A stretch of DNA of 42,698 bases from Oscillospiraceae bacterium (lineage in GTDB: Bacteria > Bacillota > Clostridia > Oscillospirales > Ruminococcaceae). Of this stretch, positions 8,770 through 17,772 are shown in pieces. Within the stretch, counting starts at the first letter, position 1. Each line of letters opens with the position of its first letter. Position numbers and translations under genes: made by a program. Location of the stretch: assembly GCA_030523195.1 (NCBI GenBank), contig JAUNJC010000004.1, positions 1 through 42,698 on the forward strand. The letters run 5' to 3'. A model generated the notes under the pieces. The model was not told the DNA's origin. It made no database searches and worked only from the letters and a program-made list of their open reading frames with translations.

Positions 8770-10806
8770 ATGAAAAAACCTATTTCCGTTTATGTGAAAG
8801 CCACTGGTGCAACCCTGTTAGTTCTTTCTTCAGCCTGTCTTTGCGGATATCGACTGATGAAAATCCAAATTGTCAACAGTGATTCCTATATTAGCCGTCA
8901 GTACAGCACGGATACTTACAAACAGACAATTGCCGCAACACGAGGCGAAATTGTAGACTGCAATGGCGAACCCATTGTACAAAATACCGTTGGTTATAAC
9001 ATCATCATTGAGCCAGACTCTTTTCCGAAAGATAATGAAACCGGAAACGAAGTCCTATTACAACTACTGCACTTGTTGGAAAATGTGGAGGTTACCTTTG
9101 AAGAATCCCTCCCTATCTCCAAAACAGCACCATTCACGTTTACCACCGATGATACAGAAACACTGGATGAAATCCGCACAACACTGAATCTAAACCTCTA
9201 TGCAACGGCAGAAAATTGTATTGATCGGCTGATTGATGATTATGATATCGCAGACAGCTACACAGACGAAGAAAAACGAATGATTGCCGGCATTCGCTAT
9301 GAAATGCAGCTGCGTGGCTTTTCCATGAGCAATCAATTCACATTGGTAAAGGATATCCCACTGGAAATTGTCACAGAAATCAAAGAAAATGGGCTATCCC
9401 TGCCGGGTGTCAATATCATTGAAGATGCCATTCGCACAGTCATACAGGGTGATGTGATTCCGCATGAAATCGGAACGGTTGGTCCCATCTATGCGGAAGA
9501 ATATGAAGAACTGGCAGAACAAGGCTATGATCTGGATGATACCGTGGGCAAAAGCGGAATTGAACAAGCAATGGAGTCCTATCTGCGAGGCAAAGACGGC
9601 ACAAAAACAATCTCCGTACAAGACGGCACTGTTGTTTCCTCAGAAATTACGGTACCCGTAGAGGCTGGCAATACGGTTCGATTAACCGTCGACAGCACGT
9701 TTCAAAAAGATTTGCAAAATATCCTTGGTAACTTTATCAAAAACTTTGATAAGCTGCGAGACGAAAGAACAAAAGAAGAAGGCTTGGGCAAAGTCACAAG
9801 TGGTGCACTGGTGGTACTGGATGCTGAAGATGGTGCCGTACTTGGCATGGCAACCTACCCTACCTACGATCTCAAGGACTATTCCAAAAACTATGACAAA
9901 TTGGAAGCAGATGAAACCTATCCGCTGATGAATCGTGCAACAATTGGTCAATACCGTCCAGGTTCTACTTTTAAAACCATTACCGCAACAGCTGGTTTAA
10001 ACGAAGGTATTGTCACCGGTTCTTCCACCTATTACTGCGGACATACCTACGACTATAAGGGACAGCTTTTCGGCTGTACCGGTTCTCATGGAGATATTTC
10101 TGTTGTGCAGGCATTACAATATTCCTGTAATATTTATTTTTACAAACTCTCCGAAGAGCTCACAATCGATGGCTTAACAAAATACGCAGAACTGTATGGA
10201 CTAGGACAACCCACCGGCATTGAAACTGGTGATGCTGCCGGCAGATTTGCCAATCCAGAAACCTATGCCGAGTACGGTTGGGACTGGACAGTCGGTCACG
10301 TTTTACAGGCTGCCATTGGACAATCTGAAACGGCTGTAACGCCTCTGCAAATGGCAGTTGTTGCCAATACCATTGCAAATAAGGGCGTTCGCTATCAGCC
10401 CCATTTGGTAGACAGCCTATGGGACTACAATCAAACAGAATTGCTGCAAGAAATCGAACCTGTCATCGCAGAAACGCTCCCCATTCAGAATGACAGCGTT
10501 TATTCCCTGATTGAACAAGGGATGATTGCCGCTTCCGTTACCAATATGCCAGAACAATATTCCCTTGCCAACCTCGGTTATGATGTTGCCATCAAAACGG
10601 GTACCCCACAGGCAGGCGGCGGCAGAGTACAGGACTCTTTCTTCATCGGTTATGCACCCACAAATAATCCCAAAATTGCATTTGCATGTGTCGTAGAAGG
10701 TGCAGAATACAGTAAGTATATGATTCGAGATGTACTCAAAGCCTATGAAAGATTAGAAAAACGACAGGAAACTGATGTGGAAAAAAATACCACGGAAAAT
10801 ACGTAA
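8770..10806 (+). CDS. mrdA: Penicillin-binding protein 2 (class B transpeptidase)
   Basis: Class B PBP (678 residues) that crosslinks peptidoglycan during elongation. One N-terminal transmembrane helix (about 11-30), then the pedestal/dimerisation domain with ATRGEIVDCNGEPI, then the transpeptidase domain with all three active-site motifs: S399-T-F-K, S452-C-N and K609-T-G. An insertion at about 115-195 rich in Asp/Thr separates the pedestal halves. The ATG at 8770 follows AAGGAGG; it is 23 nt behind mreD. A usual partner, the glycosyltransferase RodA, is not encoded in this window. Confidence 0.94.
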   Translation: MKKPISVYVKATGATLLVLSSACLCGYRLMKIQIVNSDSYISRQYSTDTYKQTIAATRGEIVDCNGEPIVQNTVGYNIIIEPDSFPKDNETGNEVLLQLLHLLENVEVTFEESLPISKTAPFTFTTDDTETLDEIRTTLNLNLYATAENCIDRLIDDYDIADSYTDEEKRMIAGIRYEMQLRGFSMSNQFTLVKDIPLEIVTEIKENGLSLPGVNIIEDAIRTVIQGDVIPHEIGTVGPIYAEEYEELAEQGYDLDDTVGKSGIEQAMESYLRGKDGTKTISVQDGTVVSSEITVPVEAGNTVRLTVDSTFQKDLQNILGNFIKNFDKLRDERTKEEGLGKVTSGALVVLDAEDGAVLGMATYPTYDLKDYSKNYDKLEADETYPLMNRATIGQYRPGSTFKTITATAGLNEGIVTGSSTYYCGHTYDYKGQLFGCTGSHGDISVVQALQYSCNIYFYKLSEELTIDGLTKYAELYGLGQPTGIETGDAAGRFANPETYAEYGWDWTVGHVLQAAIGQSETAVTPLQMAVVANTIANKGVRYQPHLVDSLWDYNQTELLQEIEPVIAETLPIQNDSVYSLIEQGMIAASVTNMPEQYSLANLGYDVAIKTGTPQAGGGRVQDSFFIGYAPTNNPKIAFACVVEGAEYSKYMIRDVLKAYERLEKRQETDVEKNTTENT

Positions 10807-10897
10807 AAGTTTCTGAAAACAATGTGCAAGCTGCACAAAAACGTGGATAAAAATCAATTCATTTTTCACAATTTTGCAATTGCAACCGCAAAAATCT

Positions 10898-10925
10898 TTG
10901 ACATTCGGACATTTTATGTTATAAT
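10898..10925 (+). promoter_or_regulatory. mgsA promoter
   Basis: TTGACA (10898-10903), 16-nt spacer, TATAAT (10920-10925): both hexamers are consensus. It gives mgsA a separate strong sigma-A promoter and a leader of about 100 nt. The PBP2-mgsA gap also has a DnaA-box-like TTATCCAC on the minus strand at about 10843-10850. Confidence 0.85.
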
Positions 10926-11033
10926 AAAAAGTAACATCGCATTGATACCGACAGATCCAAAATAAAAAGATGAAAATGAGATCTAAACGGACAGGACATG
11001 CTGTATGTTTATCCGAAAGGGAGGTTTTTAAAC

Positions 11034-11438
11034 ATGACAATTGCACTCATTGCACACGATGCAAAAAAAGAACTTATGATTCAGTTTTGTATTGCATACT
11101 GCGGCGTTCTGTCCCGCCACAGACTTTGTGCAACCGGTACAACCGGAAAACTGGTCAGTGAAGCAACTGGACTAGAAATTCAACGTTATCTCAGTGGCAG
11201 ACAGGGCGGAGATCAGCAGATTGCAGCACGCATTTCCTGCGATGAAATTGATGTGCTGCTCTTTTTTCGGGATCCCATCAACCGCAAGGACTCGGAACCG
11301 AATGAAATGAACCTGCTTCGTTTATGTGACGTACATAATGTACCAGTTGCAACCAATATTGCAACCGCAGAAGCATTAATTATGGCACTGGAACGAGGCG
11401 ATTTAGACTGGAGAGAATACGGAAATCTCTCCATCTAA
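11034..11438 (+). CDS. mgsA: Methylglyoxal synthase
   Basis: Converts dihydroxyacetone phosphate to methylglyoxal and phosphate, a bypass that relieves phosphosugar build-up. The 134-residue protein shows the MgsA landmarks IALIAHDAKK at the N-terminus, ATGTTGKL for phosphate binding, GGDQQI with catalytic Asp60, LLFFRDP, and NVPVATNIATAE. The ATG at 11034 follows AAAGGGAGG; an earlier in-frame start at 10998 lacks a site. In several Clostridia mgsA lies just after the mre-min-rodA cluster; here it follows PBP2 directly. A hairpin with U-tract follows it. Confidence 0.95.
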   Translation: MTIALIAHDAKKELMIQFCIAYCGVLSRHRLCATGTTGKLVSEATGLEIQRYLSGRQGGDQQIAARISCDEIDVLLFFRDPINRKDSEPNEMNLLRLCDVHNVPVATNIATAEALIMALERGDLDWREYGNLSI

Positions 11439-11457
11439 CAGAAGTTCATATTGCTCT

Positions 11458-11491
11458 GTCCCTTTTCTATCAAAGAAAGGGACAATTTTTT
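11458..11491 (+). terminator. Intrinsic terminator between mgsA and hisS (possible attenuator)
   Basis: GTCCCTTT (11458-11465) pairs with AAAGGGAC (11476-11483), then AA and six T (11486-11491). It ends only 19 nt before the hisS ATG, which leaves no room for a hisS promoter downstream of it. Confidence 0.75.
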
Positions 11492-11510
11492 CGATGATCG
11501 GAGGTTATCT

Positions 11511-12824
11511 ATGGCACTCAAAATCACACGTCCGCAAGGGACGGAAGACATTACACCGGAAAATATTTCCAAATGGAACACGGTGGAACAAATCGCACGG
11601 GAAACCGCTGCTTGCTTTGGCTTCCATGAAATGCGAATTCCAACATTTGAAAATACGGATTTATTCCTGCGTTCTGTTGGGGAAACCACAGATGTCGTAC
11701 AAAAGGAAATGTATACGGTCAAAGCAAAGGAAACGGAATTTACTCTGCGTCCCGAAGGCACGGCTGGTACCATTCGTGCCATGCTGCAAAACGGTATGCT
11801 GAATGCAGCTCTGCCACAAAAGGTGTTCTATATTCTCTCCTGTTTCCGCCATGAACGTCCGCAAGCAGGCAGACTCAGAGAGTTTCACCAGTTCGGCGTG
11901 GAAATGGCAGGCAGTGCAGATGCAGCAGCAGATGCAGAAATTATCAGTCTGGCAAAACAAATTCTAGATCGGGTCGGACTGAAAAACATTCAACTGTACA
12001 TCAATTCCATTGGCTGTCCGACCTGCCGTGCCAACTATCATAAGGCACTGCGTACTTATTTTGCGGCCTACGAAAAAGACCTCTGTGATACCTGTAAAAG
12101 CCGTTTGGAAAAGAACCCCATGCGGATTCTGGACTGCAAAAGTCCGATTTGCAGCAAAATTGCAGCCGATGCACCTGTCATTTTAGATTACCTCTGCGAC
12201 GAGTGCAAAGATCACTTTACAACACTGCAATCCCACTTGCAGGCACTGAACATTGATTTTGCCATCAATCCTAAAATTGTACGAGGGCTGGACTACTACA
12301 CAAAAACGGTATTTGAATTTGTTACCACAGACATTGGCGCACAAGGCACTGTCTGCGGCGGCGGCCGCTATGATGGTCTGATTGCACAGCTTGGCGGTGC
12401 AGAAACACCGGCTCTAGGCTTTGGAATGGGACTAGAACGCCTCATTCTGACCATGCAGCAGCAGGGCTGTGATTTCCTGCAAACCCCACCTTGTGATTTA
12501 TATATTGCTCCAATGGATGCCGCTGCATTGCCAAAAGCGATGCAACTGGCACAGGCAGTCCGGCAAAACGGCTATCAGGCAGAATATGACCTAATGCACC
12601 GTGGATTGAAAGCACAAATGAAATATGCCAATAAAATCAACGCTTCCTTTGTACTGGTACTGGGCGGCAATGAACTGGAACAACAAACCGCCAAACTGAA
12701 ACATATGGAAACGGGCGAACAAATTCCAATTCCGCTAGATCATCGCTTTACGGAAGCATTTGATGCCATTGCGATTTCTCATATGTTTGAGAATACATTA
12801 CAGGATTTTAAGGAGGATGCATAA
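11511..12824 (+). CDS. hisS: Histidyl-tRNA synthetase
   Basis: Class II aminoacyl-tRNA synthetase charging tRNA-His (437 residues). It carries the HisS start KITRPQGTEDITPE, motif 2 with the LRPEGTAG segment and FRHERPQAGRLREFHQFGVE, the histidine-specific LDYYTKTVFEF, and motif 3 GGGRYDGLIAQLGG...ALGFGMGLERL, followed by the anticodon-binding domain. The ATG at 11511 is set by GGAGG at 11500-11504. The stop TAA is directly followed by the aspS ATG. No T-box leader is present; the gap to mgsA is only 72 nt. Confidence 0.97.
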   Translation: MALKITRPQGTEDITPENISKWNTVEQIARETAACFGFHEMRIPTFENTDLFLRSVGETTDVVQKEMYTVKAKETEFTLRPEGTAGTIRAMLQNGMLNAALPQKVFYILSCFRHERPQAGRLREFHQFGVEMAGSADAAADAEIISLAKQILDRVGLKNIQLYINSIGCPTCRANYHKALRTYFAAYEKDLCDTCKSRLEKNPMRILDCKSPICSKIAADAPVILDYLCDECKDHFTTLQSHLQALNIDFAINPKIVRGLDYYTKTVFEFVTTDIGAQGTVCGGGRYDGLIAQLGGAETPALGFGMGLERLILTMQQQGCDFLQTPPCDLYIAPMDAAALPKAMQLAQAVRQNGYQAEYDLMHRGLKAQMKYANKINASFVLVLGGNELEQQTAKLKHMETGEQIPIPLDHRFTEAFDAIAISHMFENTLQDFKEDA

Positions 12825-14612
12825 ATGGATACCATGCAAGATTTACGCCGCACCTGTTATTGCGGTGAAGTGACAGAAGCCGGAAAGACGGTGGTTGTCG
12901 GCGGTTTTGTACAGAAAGTTCGGAATCTGGGAAATCTAATTTTCATAGATTTGCGGGACAGAACTGGCATTGTACAGCTGGCATTCAACGAGGAAACTGA
13001 CCGTGCAGTTTTTCAAAAGGCAGCCAACTGCCACAGTGAATATGTTTTGATGGCAAAGGGAGAAGTCATTCCCCGTTCCAGTGTCAATACAGAAATGAAA
13101 ACTGGTGCGGTCGAAATCAAAGTGACAGACCTGCGTGTCCTCTCCAAAGCACAGACACCGCCGTTTGCCATTTCTGATGAAACCAAAACCAACGAGGAAC
13201 TGCGTCTGAAATACCGCTATCTGGACTTACGCCGTGCTCCATTGCAGCAGAATTTAATCATGCGGCATAAAATTGCATTGGCAGCAAGAGAATATTACTA
13301 TGCACATGACTTCATTGAAATCGAAACTCCGATGATGATGAAATCCACACCAGAAGGTGCCAGAGATTATCTGATTCCCTCTCGTGTACACAATGGCAAA
13401 TTCTATGCCCTGCCGCAGTCACCACAGATTTATAAACAGCTGCTGATGGTTGCTGGCATGGATCGCTATATCCAAATTGCAAGATGTTTCCGAGATGAAG
13501 ACTTACGGGCAGACCGGCAGCCAGAATTTACACAGATTGATTTGGAAATGTCCTTTGTAGATGTAGAAGATATCCTGCAAATGACAGAAGGCTTTGTACA
13601 GTACTTATTTAAAAAAGTACTGAATATGGATATTCCGCTGCCGTTACCGAGAATGACCTATCAGGAAGCAATGGAACGCTACGGCTCTGACAAGCCGGAC
13701 ACTCGATTTGGTATGGAGTTACAGGACATTTCCAAACTGGTTTCCGATTTGGATTTCGTGGTCTTCCGCTCTGCACTAGAAGCTGGCGGCAGTGTACGTG
13801 CTATTGTAGCAAAACAGGCTGCCAAAACGCTGACCCGAAAGGAAATCGACAAACTGACCGAAAAGGCAAAAGGCATCGGTGCAAAGGGACTGGCATTTAT
13901 CCGCTGGAATGATGCAAAGCCAACTTGCTCTTTTGCAAAATTCCTGCCAGAAGGCAGACTGGAAGAAATTCTGGCTCACCTCGGCTGCGAACAGGGCGAT
14001 GTTGTCTTAATTGTAGCAGACAAGGATAAGGTAACGCTGCCAGTACTGGGGGCTCTGCGGTTGCAGGTGGCAAAACAGTTAGATTTGATTCCAGAAGGGA
14101 AATTCAACTTCTTGTGGATTACTCAGTTCCCGTTCTTTGAGTGGGATGACGAGACAGAAACATGGGTGGCAATGCACCATCCATTCACTATGCCAATGGA
14201 TGCATGTCTCCCCTATCTGGACACCAATCCAGAAAAAGTGACAGCAAAGGCATTTGACTTGGTATTGAATGGGACAGAATTATCTTCTGGTTCCATTCGT
14301 ATCACAGATTATGAATTGCAGCAGAAAATGTTTGAAGCACTGGGCTTGACAGACGAAGAAATCGAAGCAAAATTCGGATTCCTAGTAGAAGCTTACCACT
14401 ATGGTGCACCACCGCATGGCGGACTTGGCATTGGGCTGGATCGTCTGGCAATGGTGATGCTGCAAGCAGAAAGTCTCCGAGATGTGGTTGCTTTCCCGAA
14501 AGTACAGAATGCAAGCGAATTGATGAGCGAATGTCCATCTCCAGTTGATCCGGAAAGTCTGGATGTACTGGGGATTCAAGTAAAAGAAAAACCACAGGCA
14601 GATACAGATTGA
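12825..14612 (+). CDS. aspS: Aspartyl-tRNA synthetase (bacterial type)
   Basis: Class II synthetase charging tRNA-Asp (595 residues, the usual bacterial length). N-terminal OB-fold anticodon domain (about 1-110), then motif 2 IARCFRDEDLRADRQPEFTQ, the bacterial GAD insertion (about 280-410), and motif 3 GGLGIGLDRLAMVML near the C-terminus. The start abuts the hisS stop; AAGGAGG lies inside the hisS 3' end, so the two are coupled. hisS-aspS is a common Bacillota operon. Whether the enzyme also charges tRNA-Asn cannot be told by eye. Confidence 0.97.
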   Translation: MDTMQDLRRTCYCGEVTEAGKTVVVGGFVQKVRNLGNLIFIDLRDRTGIVQLAFNEETDRAVFQKAANCHSEYVLMAKGEVIPRSSVNTEMKTGAVEIKVTDLRVLSKAQTPPFAISDETKTNEELRLKYRYLDLRRAPLQQNLIMRHKIALAAREYYYAHDFIEIETPMMMKSTPEGARDYLIPSRVHNGKFYALPQSPQIYKQLLMVAGMDRYIQIARCFRDEDLRADRQPEFTQIDLEMSFVDVEDILQMTEGFVQYLFKKVLNMDIPLPLPRMTYQEAMERYGSDKPDTRFGMELQDISKLVSDLDFVVFRSALEAGGSVRAIVAKQAAKTLTRKEIDKLTEKAKGIGAKGLAFIRWNDAKPTCSFAKFLPEGRLEEILAHLGCEQGDVVLIVADKDKVTLPVLGALRLQVAKQLDLIPEGKFNFLWITQFPFFEWDDETETWVAMHHPFTMPMDACLPYLDTNPEKVTAKAFDLVLNGTELSSGSIRITDYELQQKMFEALGLTDEEIEAKFGFLVEAYHYGAPPHGGLGIGLDRLAMVMLQAESLRDVVAFPKVQNASELMSECPSPVDPESLDVLGIQVKEKPQADTD

Positions 14613-14722
14613 GAACAGATCTCCACAAACAGAGAAATTCTTTTCTAAACAGTTGGGAAAAAATTTTGCCGTCCAGTAGATAAAACTGATTTCTCGAACG
14701 TATGTTACATCATTTTATCGCA

Positions 14723-14762
14723 AAAACACCGGTTTCACGCAACCTTGTGAAACCGGTGTTTT
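14723..14762. terminator. Bidirectional terminator between aspS and the M23 gene
   Basis: A perfect 16-bp stem (14723-14738 with 14747-14762) and 8-nt loop. The stem ends in A4/T4, so both strands leave a short U-run. It is one base from the stop codon of the minus-strand M23 gene and serves both convergent transcripts. Confidence 0.88.
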
Positions 14763-14763
14763 A

Positions 14764-15543
14764 TTATCCATTCCGAACGTATTCATAGGGGTCAATATAG
14801 CTTCCGCCCTTTTTCACTTCAAAGTGCAGATGCGATTCCATTTTGCTTTCCATGTCCGCTGTATCGCCAATCACACCAATGGTTTGTCCGCTCTCTACCG
14901 CTTCGCCTTCCTGTAATTCCAAACTGGGAGACAAATTACAATATCGACTGACAATCCCATTTTCATGGTCAACCGAAACACAAATGCCCCACAGCGGATC
15001 TTTGACAACTTCTACAACGGTTCCATTATCAATCACCCTAACTGGTGTGCCGGTGGCTGCCAGAATATCCACACCATTGTGCGTCTGCCATGTACCGGTT
15101 GTTTCGGATTTGACCAGCTCATTATTACTGAATGGCTGTGCCACTTCTCCATCTACTGGCATCACCAGCACATGAGAAATGGTTTCTTCAGAAGCAGGAA
15201 ATTCTTCTTCTGCTACTTCTGGCAAAGCTTCTGTTTCCAGTTCGGTTTCCTCTGTTTCTACAACAGTCGTTTCCTCTGGCACATCCGTTTTTACACCTGC
15301 AACAGCGTTATACTCGGGTTGTGTCGTTGTTACATTGTCGTAAGTTCGTGCAAGAAAATTGGTAGTCGGCTGCGTCATCTCTGCAATCTGTGACATACCT
15401 TCTTCCAAGGCTTCATTGGTTTCATTTGTCACCTGATAGGCATACACACACGCTGCACCAATCATCAGAATACTAATACCAATTGCAGTATAAAAACCTT
15501 TATACTTTCCTGCCTGCTTTTCTGTTGTGTTTGCTTTTTTCAC
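14764..15543 (-). CDS. Membrane-anchored M23 family peptidase
   Basis: A 259-residue protein: N-terminal transmembrane helix (GFYTAIGISILMIGAACVYAY, about 17-37), a Glu/Thr-rich extracellular linker (about 75-125), then an M23/LytM domain with HNGVD (zinc ligands His and Asp) and C-terminal HLHFE. Such proteins cut peptide bridges of peptidoglycan or regulate other hydrolases; the SpoIIQ-like layout (one helix plus LytM) is similar but membership is not established. Start GTG at 15543 is fixed by GGAGG 8 nt upstream; longer in-frame starts lack a site. Confidence 0.87.
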   Translation of the reverse strand: MKKANTTEKQAGKYKGFYTAIGISILMIGAACVYAYQVTNETNEALEEGMSQIAEMTQPTTNFLARTYDNVTTTQPEYNAVAGVKTDVPEETTVVETEETELETEALPEVAEEEFPASEETISHVLVMPVDGEVAQPFSNNELVKSETTGTWQTHNGVDILAATGTPVRVIDNGTVVEVVKDPLWGICVSVDHENGIVSRYCNLSPSLELQEGEAVESGQTIGVIGDTADMESKMESHLHFEVKKGGSYIDPYEYVRNG

Positions 15544-15640
15544 ACGCAACACCTCCGTCTTTATTGTGTACCAGACGGGGGGATTTATGCATGAAGAGAG
15601 AAAGAATTTGGATGGGCAGCATCTATTTGCCCATAAAAAA

Positions 15641-16180
15641 TCATTCTTGTTTTTTAAATTCCAATATCTCACAATTGTCAATGCCATAGGCTGCATATTG
15701 TTCATTGGTCATATCCTGAAAATACGACCGCACCACTCTTGCAATTCCGTTATGGGCAACCAACAGGTACGTTTTTTCCTGCTGCATCAATTCATCCAGC
15801 AAGTTGTATATACGCTGTGCCAATTGCAGCATAGACTCTCCGCCCTCATAACGATCAGCAAACTGCATTTTTGCCTGACGGAATGCAGCACCATCCCTTG
15901 CCGTAGATTCATATTTTCCAAAATTCTGCTCCCGCAGACGAGGTTCTTCCATTGCCGGCAAACCAGTGATGTCCGCAATATGCTTTGCGGTATCCGCCGC
16001 CCGCATCAAGGGAGAATACAGAATCGCATCAATGGCATACTGCCGCTCTAAAATCAAATTTCCCACTGCAATCGCCTGTTGATGCCCAAGCGTTGTTAAA
16101 GCAATATCAGTAGAACCGCAAATTTTATTTTCTACATTCCAGATGGTCTGTCCATGCCGGACAAAATAAATATGTGACAT
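15641..16180 (-). CDS. Histidine phosphatase family protein
   Basis: A 179-residue member of the phosphoglycerate-mutase-like superfamily. The catalytic R8-H9-G10 sits at the N-terminus (IYFVRHGQTIWN), the acid/base Glu lies in REQNFGKYES, and the second His is in LLVAHNG. Relatives dephosphorylate sugar phosphates, alpha-ribazole phosphate or nucleotides; no cobalamin genes are nearby, so the substrate is open. It follows the aldo/keto reductase after 44 nt on the same strand. The GAGAGGA site supports the ATG. Confidence 0.88.
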   Translation of the reverse strand: MSHIYFVRHGQTIWNVENKICGSTDIALTTLGHQQAIAVGNLILERQYAIDAILYSPLMRAADTAKHIADITGLPAMEEPRLREQNFGKYESTARDGAAFRQAKMQFADRYEGGESMLQLAQRIYNLLDELMQQEKTYLLVAHNGIARVVRSYFQDMTNEQYAAYGIDNCEILEFKKQE

Positions 16181-16224
16181 AAACGCTCTATTCCTCTCTT
16201 TTTAAAACAATCCTTACAGATTCC

Positions 16225-17220
16225 TCATTTTCCCAATATCTGCTCTATCTCTTCTATCTCTGCTTGCACCAATTTTTGCTGGTGTACCATTTCCAAAGCA
16301 TCCTGTACTTGCTCTGGCTTAGAAGCACCAATGAGTACACTGGTAACTGCGGACTGCCGCAAAATCCATTGCATCGCTAGCTGTGCCAATTTCTGTCCCC
16401 TGTTCTGTGCAACTGTCTGTAGCTGCTGCAACATCGCAAGCCGCTCTTCTGTCAGCTGCTCCGCATTCAAAAAGCGTCCATCCGTCCGAATCCGACTGTC
16501 TTCCGGAATAATCCCATGCAAATAACGATCTGTCAGCAAGCCCTGTGCCAAAGGACTGAACACAATCAATCCCTTTCCAGTTTCCTGACAGGCAGTCAGC
16601 ATCCCATTTTGTTCTATGGTACGATCTAACATGGAATACCGATTCTGGTTAATCACAAACGGACAGTGCAGTTTTTCCAGAATGGTACATGCCTTCTGCA
16701 TCATCTCTCCATCATAGTTAGACAAGCCCACATATAATGCTTTTCCACACTGCACCGCCTGTGCCAGTGCGCCCATTGTCTCTTCCAAAGGTGTTTCTGG
16801 GTCTGGACGGTGGTGATAAAAAATGTCCACATAATCTAATCCCATCCGCTGCAAACTCTGATCTAGACTGGCAAGTAAATATTTCCGACTACCCCAGTTA
16901 CCGTAAGGACCATCCCACATATCATATCCCGCTTTAGTGCTAATGATGAGTTCATCACGATGCCCTGCAAAAATAGTTTTCAGAATCTGTCCAAAATGGC
17001 GTTCTGCGGCACCTGCTGGCGGCCCGTAATTATTGGCAAGGTCAAAGTGCGTGATACCGCCATCAAATGCAGTCCGACAAATTGCCTCCATACGTGAAAA
17101 ATGGTTGGTATCCCCAAAATTGTGCCATAACCCCAGAGAAACTTCCGGCAGCTTCAAACCACTATTTCCACAGCGATTATACTGCATATTCGCATAGCGT
17201 TCTGAATCAAATACATGCAT
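16225..17220 (-). CDS. Aldo/keto reductase, L-glyceraldehyde-3-phosphate reductase (YghZ)-like
   Basis: NAD(P)H-dependent carbonyl reductase (331 residues) with a TIM-barrel fold. The catalytic tetrad is visible: D60, Y65, K96 and H137 (FDLANNYG, STKAGYDMW, FYHHRPD). The GNSGLKLPEVSLGLWHNFG start and TKAGYDMWDGPYGNWGS match the YghZ/Kv-beta-like branch, which reduces L-glyceraldehyde 3-phosphate and methylglyoxal in E. coli. A methylglyoxal link with mgsA 5 kb away is tempting but unproven. The ATG at 17220 follows AAAGGAG; ATG at 17187 is an alternative. Confidence 0.9.
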   Translation of the reverse strand: MHVFDSERYANMQYNRCGNSGLKLPEVSLGLWHNFGDTNHFSRMEAICRTAFDGGITHFDLANNYGPPAGAAERHFGQILKTIFAGHRDELIISTKAGYDMWDGPYGNWGSRKYLLASLDQSLQRMGLDYVDIFYHHRPDPETPLEETMGALAQAVQCGKALYVGLSNYDGEMMQKACTILEKLHCPFVINQNRYSMLDRTIEQNGMLTACQETGKGLIVFSPLAQGLLTDRYLHGIIPEDSRIRTDGRFLNAEQLTEERLAMLQQLQTVAQNRGQKLAQLAMQWILRQSAVTSVLIGASKPEQVQDALEMVHQQKLVQAEIEEIEQILGK

Positions 17221-17240
17221 CCTATTTTTCTCCTTTCAGT

Positions 17241-17759
17241 TCAAATTTTCTCTATTTTTCTTTTCCACTGCCGTATCCGGTTGCAGCAATTGACATACAG
17301 TGCCACACACACATAATTCTGCAAATCCTGTTCATCCAGTCCTCGGAATGCATACAGTTCATCCCAAAGTAAAGTGCTGCCCTCTACCATAAATTCTCCC
17401 GTTGTCAGTTCCACTCCTACAAATATTCTGGAAATTTCTCCTCCCCACAAGTCCGGATCATCCCAATTTTCGGGCTGATAGAGATAGGTGCCTGCACCAG
17501 CATTCTCCAGAAAAAACGCTCTTGGTATAGGTTTCTCCCCAACTGGAATTTTTTCCGCAGAATGTGGATTCATGGTCACGTTATGAGAAATGGTGCTAAG
17601 AGCATGTTCATCGAATCTCTCCGTCAAAACAAATTTCTTCTGCAAATAATGCAGCAATTCCATTCCAGATTTCCGATTTGGATGCAACTGATCTTTATAT
17701 TGTATCCAAATCTGTTTCCATTTCTCCAAATCTACACGGGTCGGTTCCTTTATAATCAT
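17241..17759 (-). CDS. Hypothetical protein, unknown family
   Basis: A 172-residue soluble protein that I do not recognise. No signal peptide or membrane segment. It is rich in Trp and acidic residues, with a central GTYLYQPENWDDPDLWGGEISRIF-like stretch, a VGVELTTGEFMVEG strand pair, and a basic C-terminal helix (RIRQWKRKIEKI). The start at 17759 lies 13 nt after the flavodoxin-like gene and the stop 20 nt before the aldo/keto reductase, so it is co-transcribed with both. Its ribosome binding site is weak. Function unknown. Confidence 0.75.
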   Translation of the reverse strand: MIIKEPTRVDLEKWKQIWIQYKDQLHPNRKSGMELLHYLQKKFVLTERFDEHALSTISHNVTMNPHSAEKIPVGEKPIPRAFFLENAGAGTYLYQPENWDDPDLWGGEISRIFVGVELTTGEFMVEGSTLLWDELYAFRGLDEQDLQNYVCVALYVNCCNRIRQWKRKIEKI

Positions 17760-17772
17760 ATTTTTTGTTCCC

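Noticed and set aside
11439..11510. T-box riboswitch before hisS
   Set aside because: The gap is 72 nt, too short for a T-box, and no T-box sequence or specifier loop is visible; only a simple hairpin with a U-tract is present.
15612..15634. Small hairpin ATGGGCA/TGCCCAT between the histidine phosphatase and the M23 gene
   Set aside because: Only 7 bp and no U-tract on the transcribed (minus) strand, so a terminator call is not supported.
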